Assembly: GCF_005405905.1 (NCBI RefSeq) | Contig: NZ_BJHU01000009.1 | Location: forward strand, 124,001-188,000 | Length of the DNA: 64,000 bases | Direction of reading: 5' to 3' | Origin: Acidovorax sp. NB1 | Lineage (GTDB): Bacteria; Pseudomonadota; Gammaproteobacteria; Burkholderiales; Burkholderiaceae_C | Shown here: piece by piece, positions 36,027 through 44,422 of the stretch | Position numbering within the stretch: the stretch's first letter is position 1 | How the letters are laid out: each line of letters starts with the position of its first letter | Program-made: the position numbers and the translations under genes | The notes under the pieces: model-generated | Database searches by the model: none | Told to the model about the DNA's origin: nothing | The model's input: only the letters and a program-made list of their open reading frames with translations

Positions 36027-37139
36027 ATGGCTTACACACTCTCCCGCGACGCATTCCAGCGCGACCTGCACGGCCAGCGCACCGACTTGTTCACCCTGCG
36101 CAGCCCCGGCGGCCTTCAGGTGGCTGTGAGCAACTACGGCGCACGCCTGGTGCAGGTGACAGTGCCCGACGGGCAGGGCGGTCTGGCCGATGTGGCGCTG
36201 GGCTACGACAGCCTGCAAGGCTATCTGGACGGCCAGCTCTCCATGGGCGCACTCATTGGCCGCTGGGCGGGGCGGCTGCGTGCGGGCACGCTGACCCTGC
36301 CGGACGGATTGCACCGGCAACTGCCTACCAACAGTGGCCCGCACCACCACCATGGCGGCCCGCGCGGCAGCCGCTTTCAGGTGTTTGCGGTGGAGCAGGT
36401 GCAGGCCGATGCCCTGGTCCTGAGCCACACCTTCTGCACCGAAGACGACGGAGTGCCCGGCACGGTGCACGTGCAGCTCCACCTGCAGGTCACGGCCGAC
36501 AACGCGCTGCACATGGCCTGGACGGCCGAGGTGCTGGATGTGCCCACGGTTCTCAACCTCACCGGGCATGCGTTCTTCAACCTGGCAGGCCAGGGCAGCA
36601 CCCACGGCCACACCCTGCAGGTGCCCGCGAGCCGCTATGTGCCATTGGCCGCCGATGTGTGCCCCACGGGCGCGCTGGCTGCGGTGCAGGGCACGCCGTT
36701 CGACTTCCGCCAGGCCCGCCGTGTGGGGGATGCCATCGCAACACCCCACGAACAGCTGAGCATGGCGGGCGGGCTCGATCACTATTTGGTGCTGGACGAA
36801 CCGGGTGCACGCCTCGCACCTCCGTTGGCTGCCATCACCCCACCCGGCCTGCGCCTGGCCGCGCTGCTGAGCGAGCCCGTGAGCGGCCGCGCGATGGAGG
36901 TCTGGAGCACCGCCCCCGGCGTGCAGGTGTATGCAGGCCACGGCCTCAAGGCCGACCCCGCCCGGGACTTGGGGCGCGGACTGGGACAGGGCGGCTGGCT
37001 GTGGCAGCCGGGCGACGGTATCTGCCTGGAGCCCATGGAGTACCCCGATGCGCCCAACCACGCGGGCTTTCCGGTGCGCTGGTGGCAGCCGGGTGAGGTG
37101 GTGCGGGGCGCCATCGTGTACCGCTTCGTCAGTGGTTGA
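36027..37139 (+). CDS. galM: Aldose 1-epimerase (galactose mutarotase)
   Basis: 370 residues of the GalM fold. Recognisable elements are NYGARLVQVTVPD, GRWAGRLRAG (usually GRxANR), NSGPHHHHGG with the substrate histidine, LNLTGHAFFNLAG (second histidine), GGLDHYLVLD and the catalytic glutamate in ICLEPMEYPDAPNHAGFP. It interconverts alpha and beta anomers of aldoses. It is 9 bp from the EamA gene and in the uronate locus, so supplying the right anomer of galacturonate or glucuronate to Udh is plausible. The PNHAGFP ending departs slightly from the common PNHPNFP. Confidence 0.9.
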   Translation: MAYTLSRDAFQRDLHGQRTDLFTLRSPGGLQVAVSNYGARLVQVTVPDGQGGLADVALGYDSLQGYLDGQLSMGALIGRWAGRLRAGTLTLPDGLHRQLPTNSGPHHHHGGPRGSRFQVFAVEQVQADALVLSHTFCTEDDGVPGTVHVQLHLQVTADNALHMAWTAEVLDVPTVLNLTGHAFFNLAGQGSTHGHTLQVPASRYVPLAADVCPTGALAAVQGTPFDFRQARRVGDAIATPHEQLSMAGGLDHYLVLDEPGARLAPPLAAITPPGLRLAALLSEPVSGRAMEVWSTAPGVQVYAGHGLKADPARDLGRGLGQGGWLWQPGDGICLEPMEYPDAPNHAGFPVRWWQPGEVVRGAIVYRFVSG

Positions 37140-37212
37140 AGGCCTGTAGTGGGGTGGCATGGCGAGCCCGTGCCGCGCTACCATGCCGCCTGGCTTTTAA
37201 CCAAGGTGGCTC

Positions 37213-38202
37213 ATGCACATGTCCAACGCCCCCAGCACCCAGTGGAAAGAAGTGGTGGCACCCGATGAGGCCCAGCGTTTTGCGGGTTACGCGCGCCAGT
37301 TTGCCGAGCTGCAGGCGCGCAAGTCGCAAAAGTATGGCGATGGACGGGGCCTGCACCGCAAGCAACTCACGGCCGCGTATGGCCGCCTGGAGGTGCTGGG
37401 CGATCTGCCCGCGTTTGCGGCCCAGGGCTTGTTCGCGCGGCCGGCGCAGTACGACGTGCGGGTGCGGCTGAGCAACGGCGGCATGGACAAGGCGGCGGAC
37501 CACAAGCCCGACATCCGGGGCTTTGCGATCAGTGTGCGCGGCGTGCAGGGCGACTCCGCATTGGGCAACGGGCCCGCCAAGAGCCAGGACTTTCTGCTGA
37601 TCAATCAGGAAAAGTTCGCCTTCCCCCAGAGCGCAGAGTTTGTGGATTTTGTGGTCGCTGCGTCGCACGGCGGCGGTGCGTTGATCAAGTTTCTGGTGCA
37701 GCGCCACGGCGTGCTGGGGGCGGCTCGGCAGATCGCCAAGACGGTCAAGACCTTCGGGCGGCCCTTTGGTGGCTTTGCATCGCATGCCATGTTCAGCGCT
37801 GCGCCCATTGCCTGCGGGCCCTATGCCGTGCGTGTGCGCCTGGTGCCCCATGCGTCCAACGGGGCGCCCGTGAGGCAGGTGCAGCAGGACTGGGGTGCCG
37901 AATTCTCCGGCCGCCTGCGCCAGCAAGACCTGCAGTGGGACCTGCAGCTGCAGCCGTTTGTGGACGAAGCCACCACCCCCATCGAGGACGCGAGTGTGGA
38001 TTGGCCCACGCCGTACACCACCGTGGCCCGGCTGACCCTGCCACGGCAGGATCCTGCAACCGATGCAGCCCTGGCCGCCGAGGTGGAGGCCGCTGTGTTC
38101 GACCCCTGGCAGGCGCTGGCTGCACACCGGCCTCTGGGGGATGTGATGCGGGCCCGCAAGGTAGTCTATTTCGAGAGCCAGAAAGGCCGTGGCGCCGTGT
38201 GA
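37213..38202 (+). CDS. Catalase-like heme-domain protein
   Basis: 329 residues. RLSNGGMDKAADHKPDIRGFAISVRG matches the central catalase region (usually ADxxRDxRGFA), and FLLINQEKFAF and the proximal side follow. The distal-side histidine could be H48 in GLHRKQL. The protein is shorter than true catalases and lacks the usual N-terminal arm, resembling the minimal catalase-related proteins and lipid-peroxide-type heme enzymes. Activity is unknown. It stands alone, with 73 bp upstream and its own probable promoter. Confidence 0.75.
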   Translation: MHMSNAPSTQWKEVVAPDEAQRFAGYARQFAELQARKSQKYGDGRGLHRKQLTAAYGRLEVLGDLPAFAAQGLFARPAQYDVRVRLSNGGMDKAADHKPDIRGFAISVRGVQGDSALGNGPAKSQDFLLINQEKFAFPQSAEFVDFVVAASHGGGALIKFLVQRHGVLGAARQIAKTVKTFGRPFGGFASHAMFSAAPIACGPYAVRVRLVPHASNGAPVRQVQQDWGAEFSGRLRQQDLQWDLQLQPFVDEATTPIEDASVDWPTPYTTVARLTLPRQDPATDAALAAEVEAAVFDPWQALAAHRPLGDVMRARKVVYFESQKGRGAV

Positions 38203-38280
38203 CCTGCGGGGTGCTGCGACCGGGCGCTTCGTGAGGAAGCACCACGGTACTCAGAAAAGCAAAAAGGACTTTGAACAGGT

Positions 38281-38297
38281 TCTAAGTTTCGTCTAAG
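38281..38297. promoter_or_regulatory. Direct repeat TCTAAG-N5-TCTAAG upstream of the Deg protease
   Basis: Two TCTAAG hexamers start at 38281 and 38292, one helical turn (11 bp) apart, as in binding sites of OmpR-family regulators. They are about 55 bp upstream of the protease start. The regulator is not known. Confidence 0.35.
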
Positions 38298-38351
38298 TGT
38301 TGGTGCCCACACTGCCTTTCATCGCAACTCCGATTGGAAAGGCACCACACC

Positions 38352-39884
38352 ATGAACACGACAACGCTGACCTCCACCCCCCGCCGCCTCATCCTGGCCC
38401 TGGTGGCCGCCGGTGCGGTGGGTGCCACGGGTGCAGGCCTCATCACCGGGCACCAGGCCCGCGCCCTGACTCCGCCCCCCGCCATCGTGGCCCAGGCGCC
38501 CGCCGCCCCTGGCGGGACCTTGCCCAGCTTTGCGCAGATCACCGCGCAAAACGGCCCTGCGGTGGTCAACATCAGCGTGACGGGCAGCACCAAGACCGCG
38601 ATGGTCGATGACGACGGCGAAGACGACGGCCAGCCCGCCGCGCGCCAGGGCCGCAGCCCGCAGATGGACCCGAACGATCCGTTTTACGAGTTCTTCCGCC
38701 AGTTCGGCTTTCCAGGCGCCGGGCCGCAGGCCCGGCCCAATGTCCCTACCCACGGTTTGGGATCGGGTTTCATCGTCAGCCCTGATGGCCTGGTGCTGAC
38801 CAACGCCCACGTCGTCAAGGGCGCCAGCGAAGTCATCGTCAAGCTCACCGACCGCCGCGAGTTTCGCGCCAAGGTGCTGGGCTCCGACCCCAAGACCGAC
38901 GTGGCCGTGCTCAAGATCGACGCCAAGAACCTGCCCACGGTGCGCCTGGGCAGCACACGCGACCTGCAGGTGGGCGAATGGGTGCTGGCCATTGGCTCGC
39001 CCTTTGGCTTTGAAAACAGCGTGACGGCCGGTGTGGTCAGTGCCAAGGGCCGCTCGCTGCCCGACGACAGCCTGGTGCCCTTCATCCAGACCGACGTGGC
39101 GGTCAACCCCGGCAACTCGGGCGGGCCGCTGTTCAATGCGCGCGGCGAGGTGGTGGGTATCAACTCGCAGATCTACAGCCGCTCGGGCGGCTACCAGGGG
39201 GTGTCGTTCTCCATCCCCATCGAGCTGGCCGCCAAGATCAAGGACCAGATCGTTGCCACCGGCAAGGTGCGCCACGCACAGCTGGGCGTGGCGGTGCAGG
39301 AGGTGAACCAGGCGTTTGCCGAGTCGTTCAACCTCGACAAGCCCGAAGGCGCGCTGGTGGCCAGCGTCAGCAAGGGCAGCCCCGCTGAGAAGGCCGGCCT
39401 GCAAGCGGGCGACGTAATCCGCCAAGTGGACGGTCAGCCCATCGTGGCCTCGGGCGACCTGCCCGCCTGGGTGGGCCAGGCGCAGCCGGGTCAACAGGCC
39501 AAGCTGTCGGTGTGGCGCCAGGGCAAGCCACTGGAGCTGACCGCCACCCTGGGCGACGCCAGCGACAAGGCGATCAAGCAGGCGCGCAACGATGACGCCG
39601 TGGGCAAGGGGCAACTGGGCCTGTCGCTGCGCCCGCTGGACCCGCAGGAGCGGCGCGAAATGGGTGCAAAGGGGAGCATCAGCGAAGGCCTGGTCATCGA
39701 GCAGGCGCGCGGCCCTGCTGCTGCGGCCGGTGTGCAGCCGGGCGATGTGCTGCTGGCCATCAACGGCGCGCCCATCAAGGACATCACGCAGGTGCGTGCC
39801 GCCATGGCCAAGGCGGGCAAGTCGGTGGCGCTGCTGATTGAGCGCGACGGCGACAAGATCTTTGTGCCCGTGCGCCTGGGCTGA
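38352..39884 (+). CDS. Periplasmic Deg/HtrA serine protease
   Basis: 510 residues. A signal/anchor helix (about 12-35) and a Q/A/P-rich stretch lead to a trypsin-like domain with the complete triad: H153 in TNAHVVKG, D183 in KTDVAVLKID and S256 in NPGNSGGPLFN. Two PDZ domains follow (about 305-395 and 410-500; QLGVAVQEV, GLQAGDVIRQVDG, GVQPGDVLLAING). The family degrades or refolds damaged envelope proteins. GGAAAGG is the ribosome site for the ATG at 38352. It is convergent with the binding-protein gene. DegP, DegQ and MucD cannot be separated from sequence alone. Confidence 0.95.
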   Translation: MNTTTLTSTPRRLILALVAAGAVGATGAGLITGHQARALTPPPAIVAQAPAAPGGTLPSFAQITAQNGPAVVNISVTGSTKTAMVDDDGEDDGQPAARQGRSPQMDPNDPFYEFFRQFGFPGAGPQARPNVPTHGLGSGFIVSPDGLVLTNAHVVKGASEVIVKLTDRREFRAKVLGSDPKTDVAVLKIDAKNLPTVRLGSTRDLQVGEWVLAIGSPFGFENSVTAGVVSAKGRSLPDDSLVPFIQTDVAVNPGNSGGPLFNARGEVVGINSQIYSRSGGYQGVSFSIPIELAAKIKDQIVATGKVRHAQLGVAVQEVNQAFAESFNLDKPEGALVASVSKGSPAEKAGLQAGDVIRQVDGQPIVASGDLPAWVGQAQPGQQAKLSVWRQGKPLELTATLGDASDKAIKQARNDDAVGKGQLGLSLRPLDPQERREMGAKGSISEGLVIEQARGPAAAAGVQPGDVLLAINGAPIKDITQVRAAMAKAGKSVALLIERDGDKIFVPVRLG

Positions 39885-39896
39885 TCCATGGCCTGG

Positions 39897-39927
39897 GCCC
39901 GCCGTCGGCTCTGGCCCTGCGGCGGGC
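39897..39927. terminator. Hairpin between convergent genes
   Basis: GCCCGCCG (39897-39904) pairs with CGGCGGGC (39920-39927). It lies in the 51-bp gap between the converging protease and binding-protein genes. No T-run follows on either strand, so termination is only likely by position. Confidence 0.4.
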
Positions 39928-39935
39928 GCTGCGCA

Positions 39936-40967
39936 TCAGCGCGGCAGGGGCTCCACTTCCTTCGTCCAGCGGTCGATCAGGCGGCGGCGCTCGGCGGCCT
40001 TGCCGTATTTCTCGAAGTCGTATTTGATGAGCTTCACGTTGTCCAGCGTAGGGATGCGCGGGTCCATCTTGAAGGTCTTATTGGCGGGCACTTGGTAGCT
40101 GCCCACCTGCGCGCCCACGGCCTGGCCCTCGGGGCTCATCAGCCAGTCGTAGTATTTTTTGGCGTTCTCCATGTTGCGCGCGCCCTTGACCAGCGCAATG
40201 CCGCCCACCTCATAGCTGGTGCCTTCACAAGGCGCCTGGGTTTTCACCGGGTACTTGTCGGCCTTCCATTTTTCAAAGTTGAACATGAAGGTGATGCCCA
40301 CACCCACCTCGCCCTTGGCCACGTTGGGCGCCTGCGCCTGGCCGCTGCGGGTGTAGGTGGTAGTGTTCTTGTGCAGGGCCTTGAGGTAGTCGAACGCCTT
40401 GTCTTCACCCATCAGCTGCACCAGCCCTGCGATCACGGTGTAGGCCGTGCCGCTGGAGGCGGGGTGCGAGATTTCGACCTCGCCCTTGTAGGCGGGCTTG
40501 ACCACGTCGGACCAGCACTGGGGCTCTGGCAGCTTTTTCTTCTTGAGCGTTTCGGTGTTGTAGCCAAAGCCGATGGCCGAGCTGTAAAAGCCCCCCACCT
40601 GGTGGCCCGACATGGCGTACTGGCGCACGCTCCAGCTGTGCAGGTCATGCAGATACGCCGGGCGGTATTCTGCGAGCAGGCCCTGTTCGGCGGCCTGCAA
40701 GAAGGGGTCGCCCGTGCCGCCCCACCAGATGTCGGTCTTGGGGTTGTTGGCCTCGGCGCGCAGCTGCGCGGCAATCTCGCCCGTGCCCTTGTGGGCCTGG
40801 TTCACCTTGATGCCGGTCTTGCGGGTGAACTCCTTGGCGGCCGCTTCGCACCAGGGCGCGTCGGTGCTGCACAGCGCGTTGACCACACCCTGTGCCTGGG
40901 CGCCTGTGGCAGACAGAGCGGCCAGCGCAACGGCCGCAGAGATGCAATGAAGAGGGGGAAATGCCAT
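39936..40967 (-). CDS. Ferric-type ABC transporter substrate-binding protein
   Basis: 343 residues. The signal peptide (about 1-26) ends ATGAQAQG, followed by a periplasmic binding fold: TRKTGIKVNQAHKGTGEIAAQL, DIWWGGTGDPFLQAAEQGLL, ASSGTAYTVIAGL. It belongs to the AfuA/FbpA-like cluster of proteins. No permease or ATPase gene adjoins it, and the FbpBC-like pair at 16571-19410 is the only candidate in this window. It is divergent from an OmpR-type two-component system with 200 bp between starts, an arrangement like tctC-tctDE loci where the regulator controls the binding protein. AAGGAG precedes the ATG. The ligand may be iron or a small organic anion. Confidence 0.87.
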   Translation of the reverse strand: MAFPPLHCISAAVALAALSATGAQAQGVVNALCSTDAPWCEAAAKEFTRKTGIKVNQAHKGTGEIAAQLRAEANNPKTDIWWGGTGDPFLQAAEQGLLAEYRPAYLHDLHSWSVRQYAMSGHQVGGFYSSAIGFGYNTETLKKKKLPEPQCWSDVVKPAYKGEVEISHPASSGTAYTVIAGLVQLMGEDKAFDYLKALHKNTTTYTRSGQAQAPNVAKGEVGVGITFMFNFEKWKADKYPVKTQAPCEGTSYEVGGIALVKGARNMENAKKYYDWLMSPEGQAVGAQVGSYQVPANKTFKMDPRIPTLDNVKLIKYDFEKYGKAAERRRLIDRWTKEVEPLPR

Positions 40968-41038
40968 CGGTCTTGCTCCTTGTGTTGTGTGGTGGCCCGA
41001 CGCCTGGGGCGGGCGGTGTGCGCGTGGCGCTTTCATTG

Positions 41039-41054
41039 TGACAGTGATGTGTCA
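41039..41054. promoter_or_regulatory. Inverted repeat in the binding-protein / two-component intergenic region
   Basis: TGACAgtgatgTGTCA has perfect 5-bp arms with 6-bp spacing. It is 72 bp upstream of the binding-protein start and 114 bp upstream of the response-regulator start, a fair position for an operator. The binding factor is unknown. Confidence 0.35.
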
Positions 41055-41167
41055 AATTTAAGTCGTTCTAGCAGCCCAAGACTGCGTCTGCGCTCGCGCC
41101 GCCGCTATCCTTGGCAGCCAGCCCTTTTCCTGCACTCCTGACCGACCGACCTTTCTGCCCCCTTGCC

Positions 41168-41827
41168 ATGCGCCTGCTGCTTGTTGAAGACGATTCCATG
41201 ATCGGCGAAGCCGTGTTGGACCTGCTGCGCGCCGAGCAGTACGCGGTGGACTGGGTGCGCGATGGCGATGCCGCCGACGCCGCCCTTTGCACGCAGGCCT
41301 ATGACCTGGTCATGCTGGACCTGGGCCTGCCCAAGCGCGACGGCCTGGCCGTGCTGCGTGCGCTGCGTGCCCGAAAGAACCGCACCCCCGTGCTGGTGGC
41401 CACCGCGCGCGATGCCGTGGCGCAGCGCATCGAGGGGCTCGATGCCGGGGCCGACGACTACGTCCTCAAGCCCTACGACCTGGACGAGCTGCTGGCCCGC
41501 ATCCGCGCCCTGCTGCGCCGCGCAGCGGGCCGGGCCGAGCCGGTGTACGAACACCAGGGCGTCAGCATCAACCCCGCCACGCGCGAGGTGACCGTGCGCG
41601 GCACGCCGGTGGTGTTGTCGGGCCGGGAGTGGGCCGTGCTGGAGCCGCTCATTGCCCGCCCCGGCATGGTGCTGTCGCGCCAGCAACTGGAGGACAAGCT
41701 CTACGGCTGGGGTGACGAGGTCAGCAGCAATGCCGTGGAGGTGTACGTCCACGGTCTGCGCAAAAAGCTGGGGCCCGAGCTGGTGCTGAATGTGCGCGGT
41801 GTCGGGTATCTGGTACCGAAGATGTGA
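41168..41827 (+). CDS. OmpR-family response regulator
   Basis: 219 residues. The receiver (1-115) has EDD near the N terminus, phospho-acceptor D51 in VMLDLGLPKRDG and K in LKPYDLDEL. The C-terminal winged helix (about 125-218) has LSGREWAVLEPLIARPGMVLSRQQLEDKLYG and VYVHGLRKKL. It is closest in type to QseB/TctD regulators. The stop overlaps the kinase start (TGATG), so the pair is coupled. Confidence 0.94.
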   Translation: MRLLLVEDDSMIGEAVLDLLRAEQYAVDWVRDGDAADAALCTQAYDLVMLDLGLPKRDGLAVLRALRARKNRTPVLVATARDAVAQRIEGLDAGADDYVLKPYDLDELLARIRALLRRAAGRAEPVYEHQGVSINPATREVTVRGTPVVLSGREWAVLEPLIARPGMVLSRQQLEDKLYGWGDEVSSNAVEVYVHGLRKKLGPELVLNVRGVGYLVPKM

Positions 41828-43176
41828 TGGAAAAAATCTCACGCACCTTCCAGGGTCTGCTCCCGCGCTCCTTGCGCATGCGGCTGCTGGTGTTTCTGCT
41901 CGCCGCCATCGTGCTGGCCGGGGCGGTGCAGGGCGCTCTGGCCTACCGCAGCGCGCTGGACGAGGCCGATGCCCTGTTCGACTACCACATGCAGCAGACC
42001 GCGCTGGCCTTGCGCTCTGGCCTGCCGGTGGACGCGCAGGGCCTGGGCCCCGGTCTGGACCCGGAGGACGAAAACCACGAATTCATCGTGCAGGTCTGGA
42101 CCAACGAAGGGCTGCGCATTTTTGAATCGGCTGTGGGCGCGGCCCTGCCGCAGATTGCGGTGCTGGGCTTTACCAACGTGCAGGCGCGCGGCGGCACCTA
42201 CCGCGTGTTCTCGATGCAGACACGTTCGCAGGTCATCCAGGTGGCGCAGAACATGGCCGTGCGGCAGGGCATGGCCCGCAGCCTGGCGCTGCGCACCTTG
42301 GCGCCGCTGGCTTTGATGGCGCCGCTCCTGGTGCTGGCCGTGTGGTGGGGCGTGAGCCGGTCGCTGGCCCCGGTGGAGCGTGTGCGCCGCCAGCTCGCCC
42401 AGCGGCAGGCCGACGACCTTTCGCCCGTGAGCGATGCGCAGCTGCCCGACGAGGTGCAGCCCCTGGTGAGCGAACTCAACCTGCTGTTCGAGCGCGTGCA
42501 GCAGGCTTTCGAGGCGCAGGAGCATTTTGTGGCCGACGCCGCGCACGAGCTGCGCTCACCCCTGGCCGCGCTGCGCTTGCAGTTGCAGGGCCTGCAACGT
42601 GCGGGGGACGATGCCACGCGCGCCGCGGCCATCGAACGCCTGTCGGCCGGCATCGACCGCGCCACGCGCCTGGTCGAGCAGCTGCTGACGCTGGCACGGC
42701 AGGAAGCCAGTTCCACAGCATCAGAGCCTGTGGACCTGCGCGCCATGGCCCAGCTGGCCCTGGCCGACGTGGCGCCCGCCGCACAGGCGCGCGGCATGGA
42801 CATCGGCCTGCTCGACTCCGACGCCACCACCGCGCCTGTGATCGTGCGTGGTAGCGCCGAGGCGTTGCGCATGCTGGTGCGCAACCTGCTCGACAACGCC
42901 ATCAAGTACACCCCGCCCGGCGGGCAGGTGGATGTGCAGGTGGGCACCAATAGCGGCCACGCTGTGCTCACAGTGGAAGACAACGGCCCGGGCATCGCCC
43001 CCGAGCACCGCGAGCGCGTGATGCAGCGTTTTGTGCGTGACACCGCCGACGGCGCTCCCGGCAGCGGCCTGGGCCTGGCCATCGTGTTGGCCATTGCGCA
43101 GCGGCACGGGGCGACCGTGGCGCTGGACCGCTCCATGCGCCTGGGCGGGCTGCGGGTGACACTGCGGTTTGGCTGA
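41827..43176 (+). CDS. Two-component sensor histidine kinase (QseC/TctE type)
   Basis: 449 residues. Two transmembrane helices (about 18-38 and 155-178) flank a periplasmic region of about 110 residues. HAMP-like linker, H240 in ADAAHELRSPLAAL, N box VRNLLDNAIKYTPP, G boxes VEDNGPGIAP and GSGLGLAIVLAIA follow. It should phosphorylate the regulator encoded just upstream. ATG at 41827 overlaps the regulator stop; GTG at 41824 is an alternative. The stimulus is unknown, but the divergent binding-protein gene is the probable target. Confidence 0.94.
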   Translation: MEKISRTFQGLLPRSLRMRLLVFLLAAIVLAGAVQGALAYRSALDEADALFDYHMQQTALALRSGLPVDAQGLGPGLDPEDENHEFIVQVWTNEGLRIFESAVGAALPQIAVLGFTNVQARGGTYRVFSMQTRSQVIQVAQNMAVRQGMARSLALRTLAPLALMAPLLVLAVWWGVSRSLAPVERVRRQLAQRQADDLSPVSDAQLPDEVQPLVSELNLLFERVQQAFEAQEHFVADAAHELRSPLAALRLQLQGLQRAGDDATRAAAIERLSAGIDRATRLVEQLLTLARQEASSTASEPVDLRAMAQLALADVAPAAQARGMDIGLLDSDATTAPVIVRGSAEALRMLVRNLLDNAIKYTPPGGQVDVQVGTNSGHAVLTVEDNGPGIAPEHRERVMQRFVRDTADGAPGSGLGLAIVLAIAQRHGATVALDRSMRLGGLRVTLRFG

Positions 43177-43189
43177 TGGAATGGTGTTG

Positions 43190-43263
43190 AATTGCTATAT
43201 ATTTGATAGCTATCAGGGCTTGATGGTCGCGCGGAGAAGGCCAAAAAAGCCATAAGTTTCAGT
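43190..43263. repeat. Dispersed intergenic element, copy D
   Basis: GAATTGCTATATATTTGATAG runs into TGATAGCTATCA (12-bp palindrome identical to copy B), then GGGCTTGATGGTCGCGCGGAG and AAGGCCAAAAAAGCC. It lies between the histidine kinase and panE. Confidence 0.8.
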
Positions 43264-43371
43264 GTGAAAAGGCATGGATGGGCCCAGCGTCGCCTGCGCG
43301 CCAGACCGCAGGCCGCCCGGTCTGCACAATGCCAGTGGGCACCGGGCCCACTCTCCAAGGATTTCGTTGCC

Positions 43372-44364
43372 ATGCACTTCATCGTTCTCGGCGCAGGCGC
43401 CATCGGTTGTTATGTGGGCGGCCGCCTGGCGGCGCATGGCCAGGCCGTCACGTTAGTGGGCCGCGCCTACGCACTGCAGCCCATTGCCGCGCAAGGCTTG
43501 CGCGTGAGCGACCTGGACGGCTTTGACCGCACCGTGCCCGCCAAGGCGCTGCGGCTGGCCGCCACCTTGGCCGAAGCCGCTCCGGGCGCGGACAGCATCG
43601 TCCTGCTGTGCGTCAAAAGCGGCGCCACCGAATCCGCCGCCCGCGAGCTGGCGGCGGCCTGTGCGCCCGGCACACCTGCGGTCTCGCTGCAAAACGGCGT
43701 GGACAACGTGGCCCGTGTGCAGGCGCTGGCGCCGGGCCTGCAGGTGCTGGCAGGCATGGTGCCGTACAACGTGGTGCTGCGCGGCGCGCATGTGCACCGC
43801 GCCACCGCAGGCCACCTGCAGCTGCAGCGCGATGCGGCCACCGAGCGCATCGCACCGGTGTTGGCCGCCGCAGGCCTGGCCACCGTGCTGCCGCCGGACA
43901 TCCGTGCCGTGCAATGGGGCAAGCTGCTGCTCAATCTCAACAACCCGGTCAACGCACTGTCCGATCTGCCCCTGCGGCAAGAGCTGCTGGACCGCGACTG
44001 CCGCCGCGTCTTTGCCGCGCTGCAGACCGAGGCGCTCGGCGTGATGGCCCGTGCGGGCATCCAGCCCGCCCAGGTCACGGCCGTATCACCCACTTTGCTG
44101 CCCCATGTGCTGCGGCTGCCCAACTGGTTGTTCACGCGCCTGGCCAAACGCATGCTGCAGATCGATGCGACCGCCCGCTCGTCCATGTGGGATGACCTGG
44201 AGGCCGGGCGGGTGACGGAGATCGATGCGCTGTGCGGGGCCGTGGTGCGGCTGGCGGCGCAGCAGGGCATGGCAGCGCCGCTGAGTGCGCGCATGTGCGA
44301 GTTGCTGGGCGGGCCAAGGCAGAGGTTGACCGGCGCAGAGATGCGCCAGGTGTTGGGGGTGTAG
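43372..44364 (+). CDS. panE: 2-dehydropantoate 2-reductase
   Basis: 330 residues. It has the NADP-binding GAGAIGCYVGGRLAAHG at the N terminus, LLCVKSGATESAAREL, the active-site segment AVQWGKLLLNLNNPVNAL and a C-terminal helical domain with SSMWDDLEAGRVTEIDALCG. The family reduces ketopantoate to pantoate with NADPH for coenzyme A synthesis; paralogues with other 2-keto acids exist. The ATG at 43372 directly begins the Rossmann strand. No pan gene adjoins it. Confidence 0.87.
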   Translation: MHFIVLGAGAIGCYVGGRLAAHGQAVTLVGRAYALQPIAAQGLRVSDLDGFDRTVPAKALRLAATLAEAAPGADSIVLLCVKSGATESAARELAAACAPGTPAVSLQNGVDNVARVQALAPGLQVLAGMVPYNVVLRGAHVHRATAGHLQLQRDAATERIAPVLAAAGLATVLPPDIRAVQWGKLLLNLNNPVNALSDLPLRQELLDRDCRRVFAALQTEALGVMARAGIQPAQVTAVSPTLLPHVLRLPNWLFTRLAKRMLQIDATARSSMWDDLEAGRVTEIDALCGAVVRLAAQQGMAAPLSARMCELLGGPRQRLTGAEMRQVLGV

Positions 44365-44422
44365 CGGCAGGCACCAGCGGGGTGCGGTGCCGGGTGGGGT
44401 GGATCAGCGCTGCCCCGGCCTG

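Noticed and set aside
38273..38297. Sigma-E promoter (GAAC ... TCTAA) before the protease
   Set aside because: The spacing is about 13 bp instead of about 16-17, and the -35 is incomplete.
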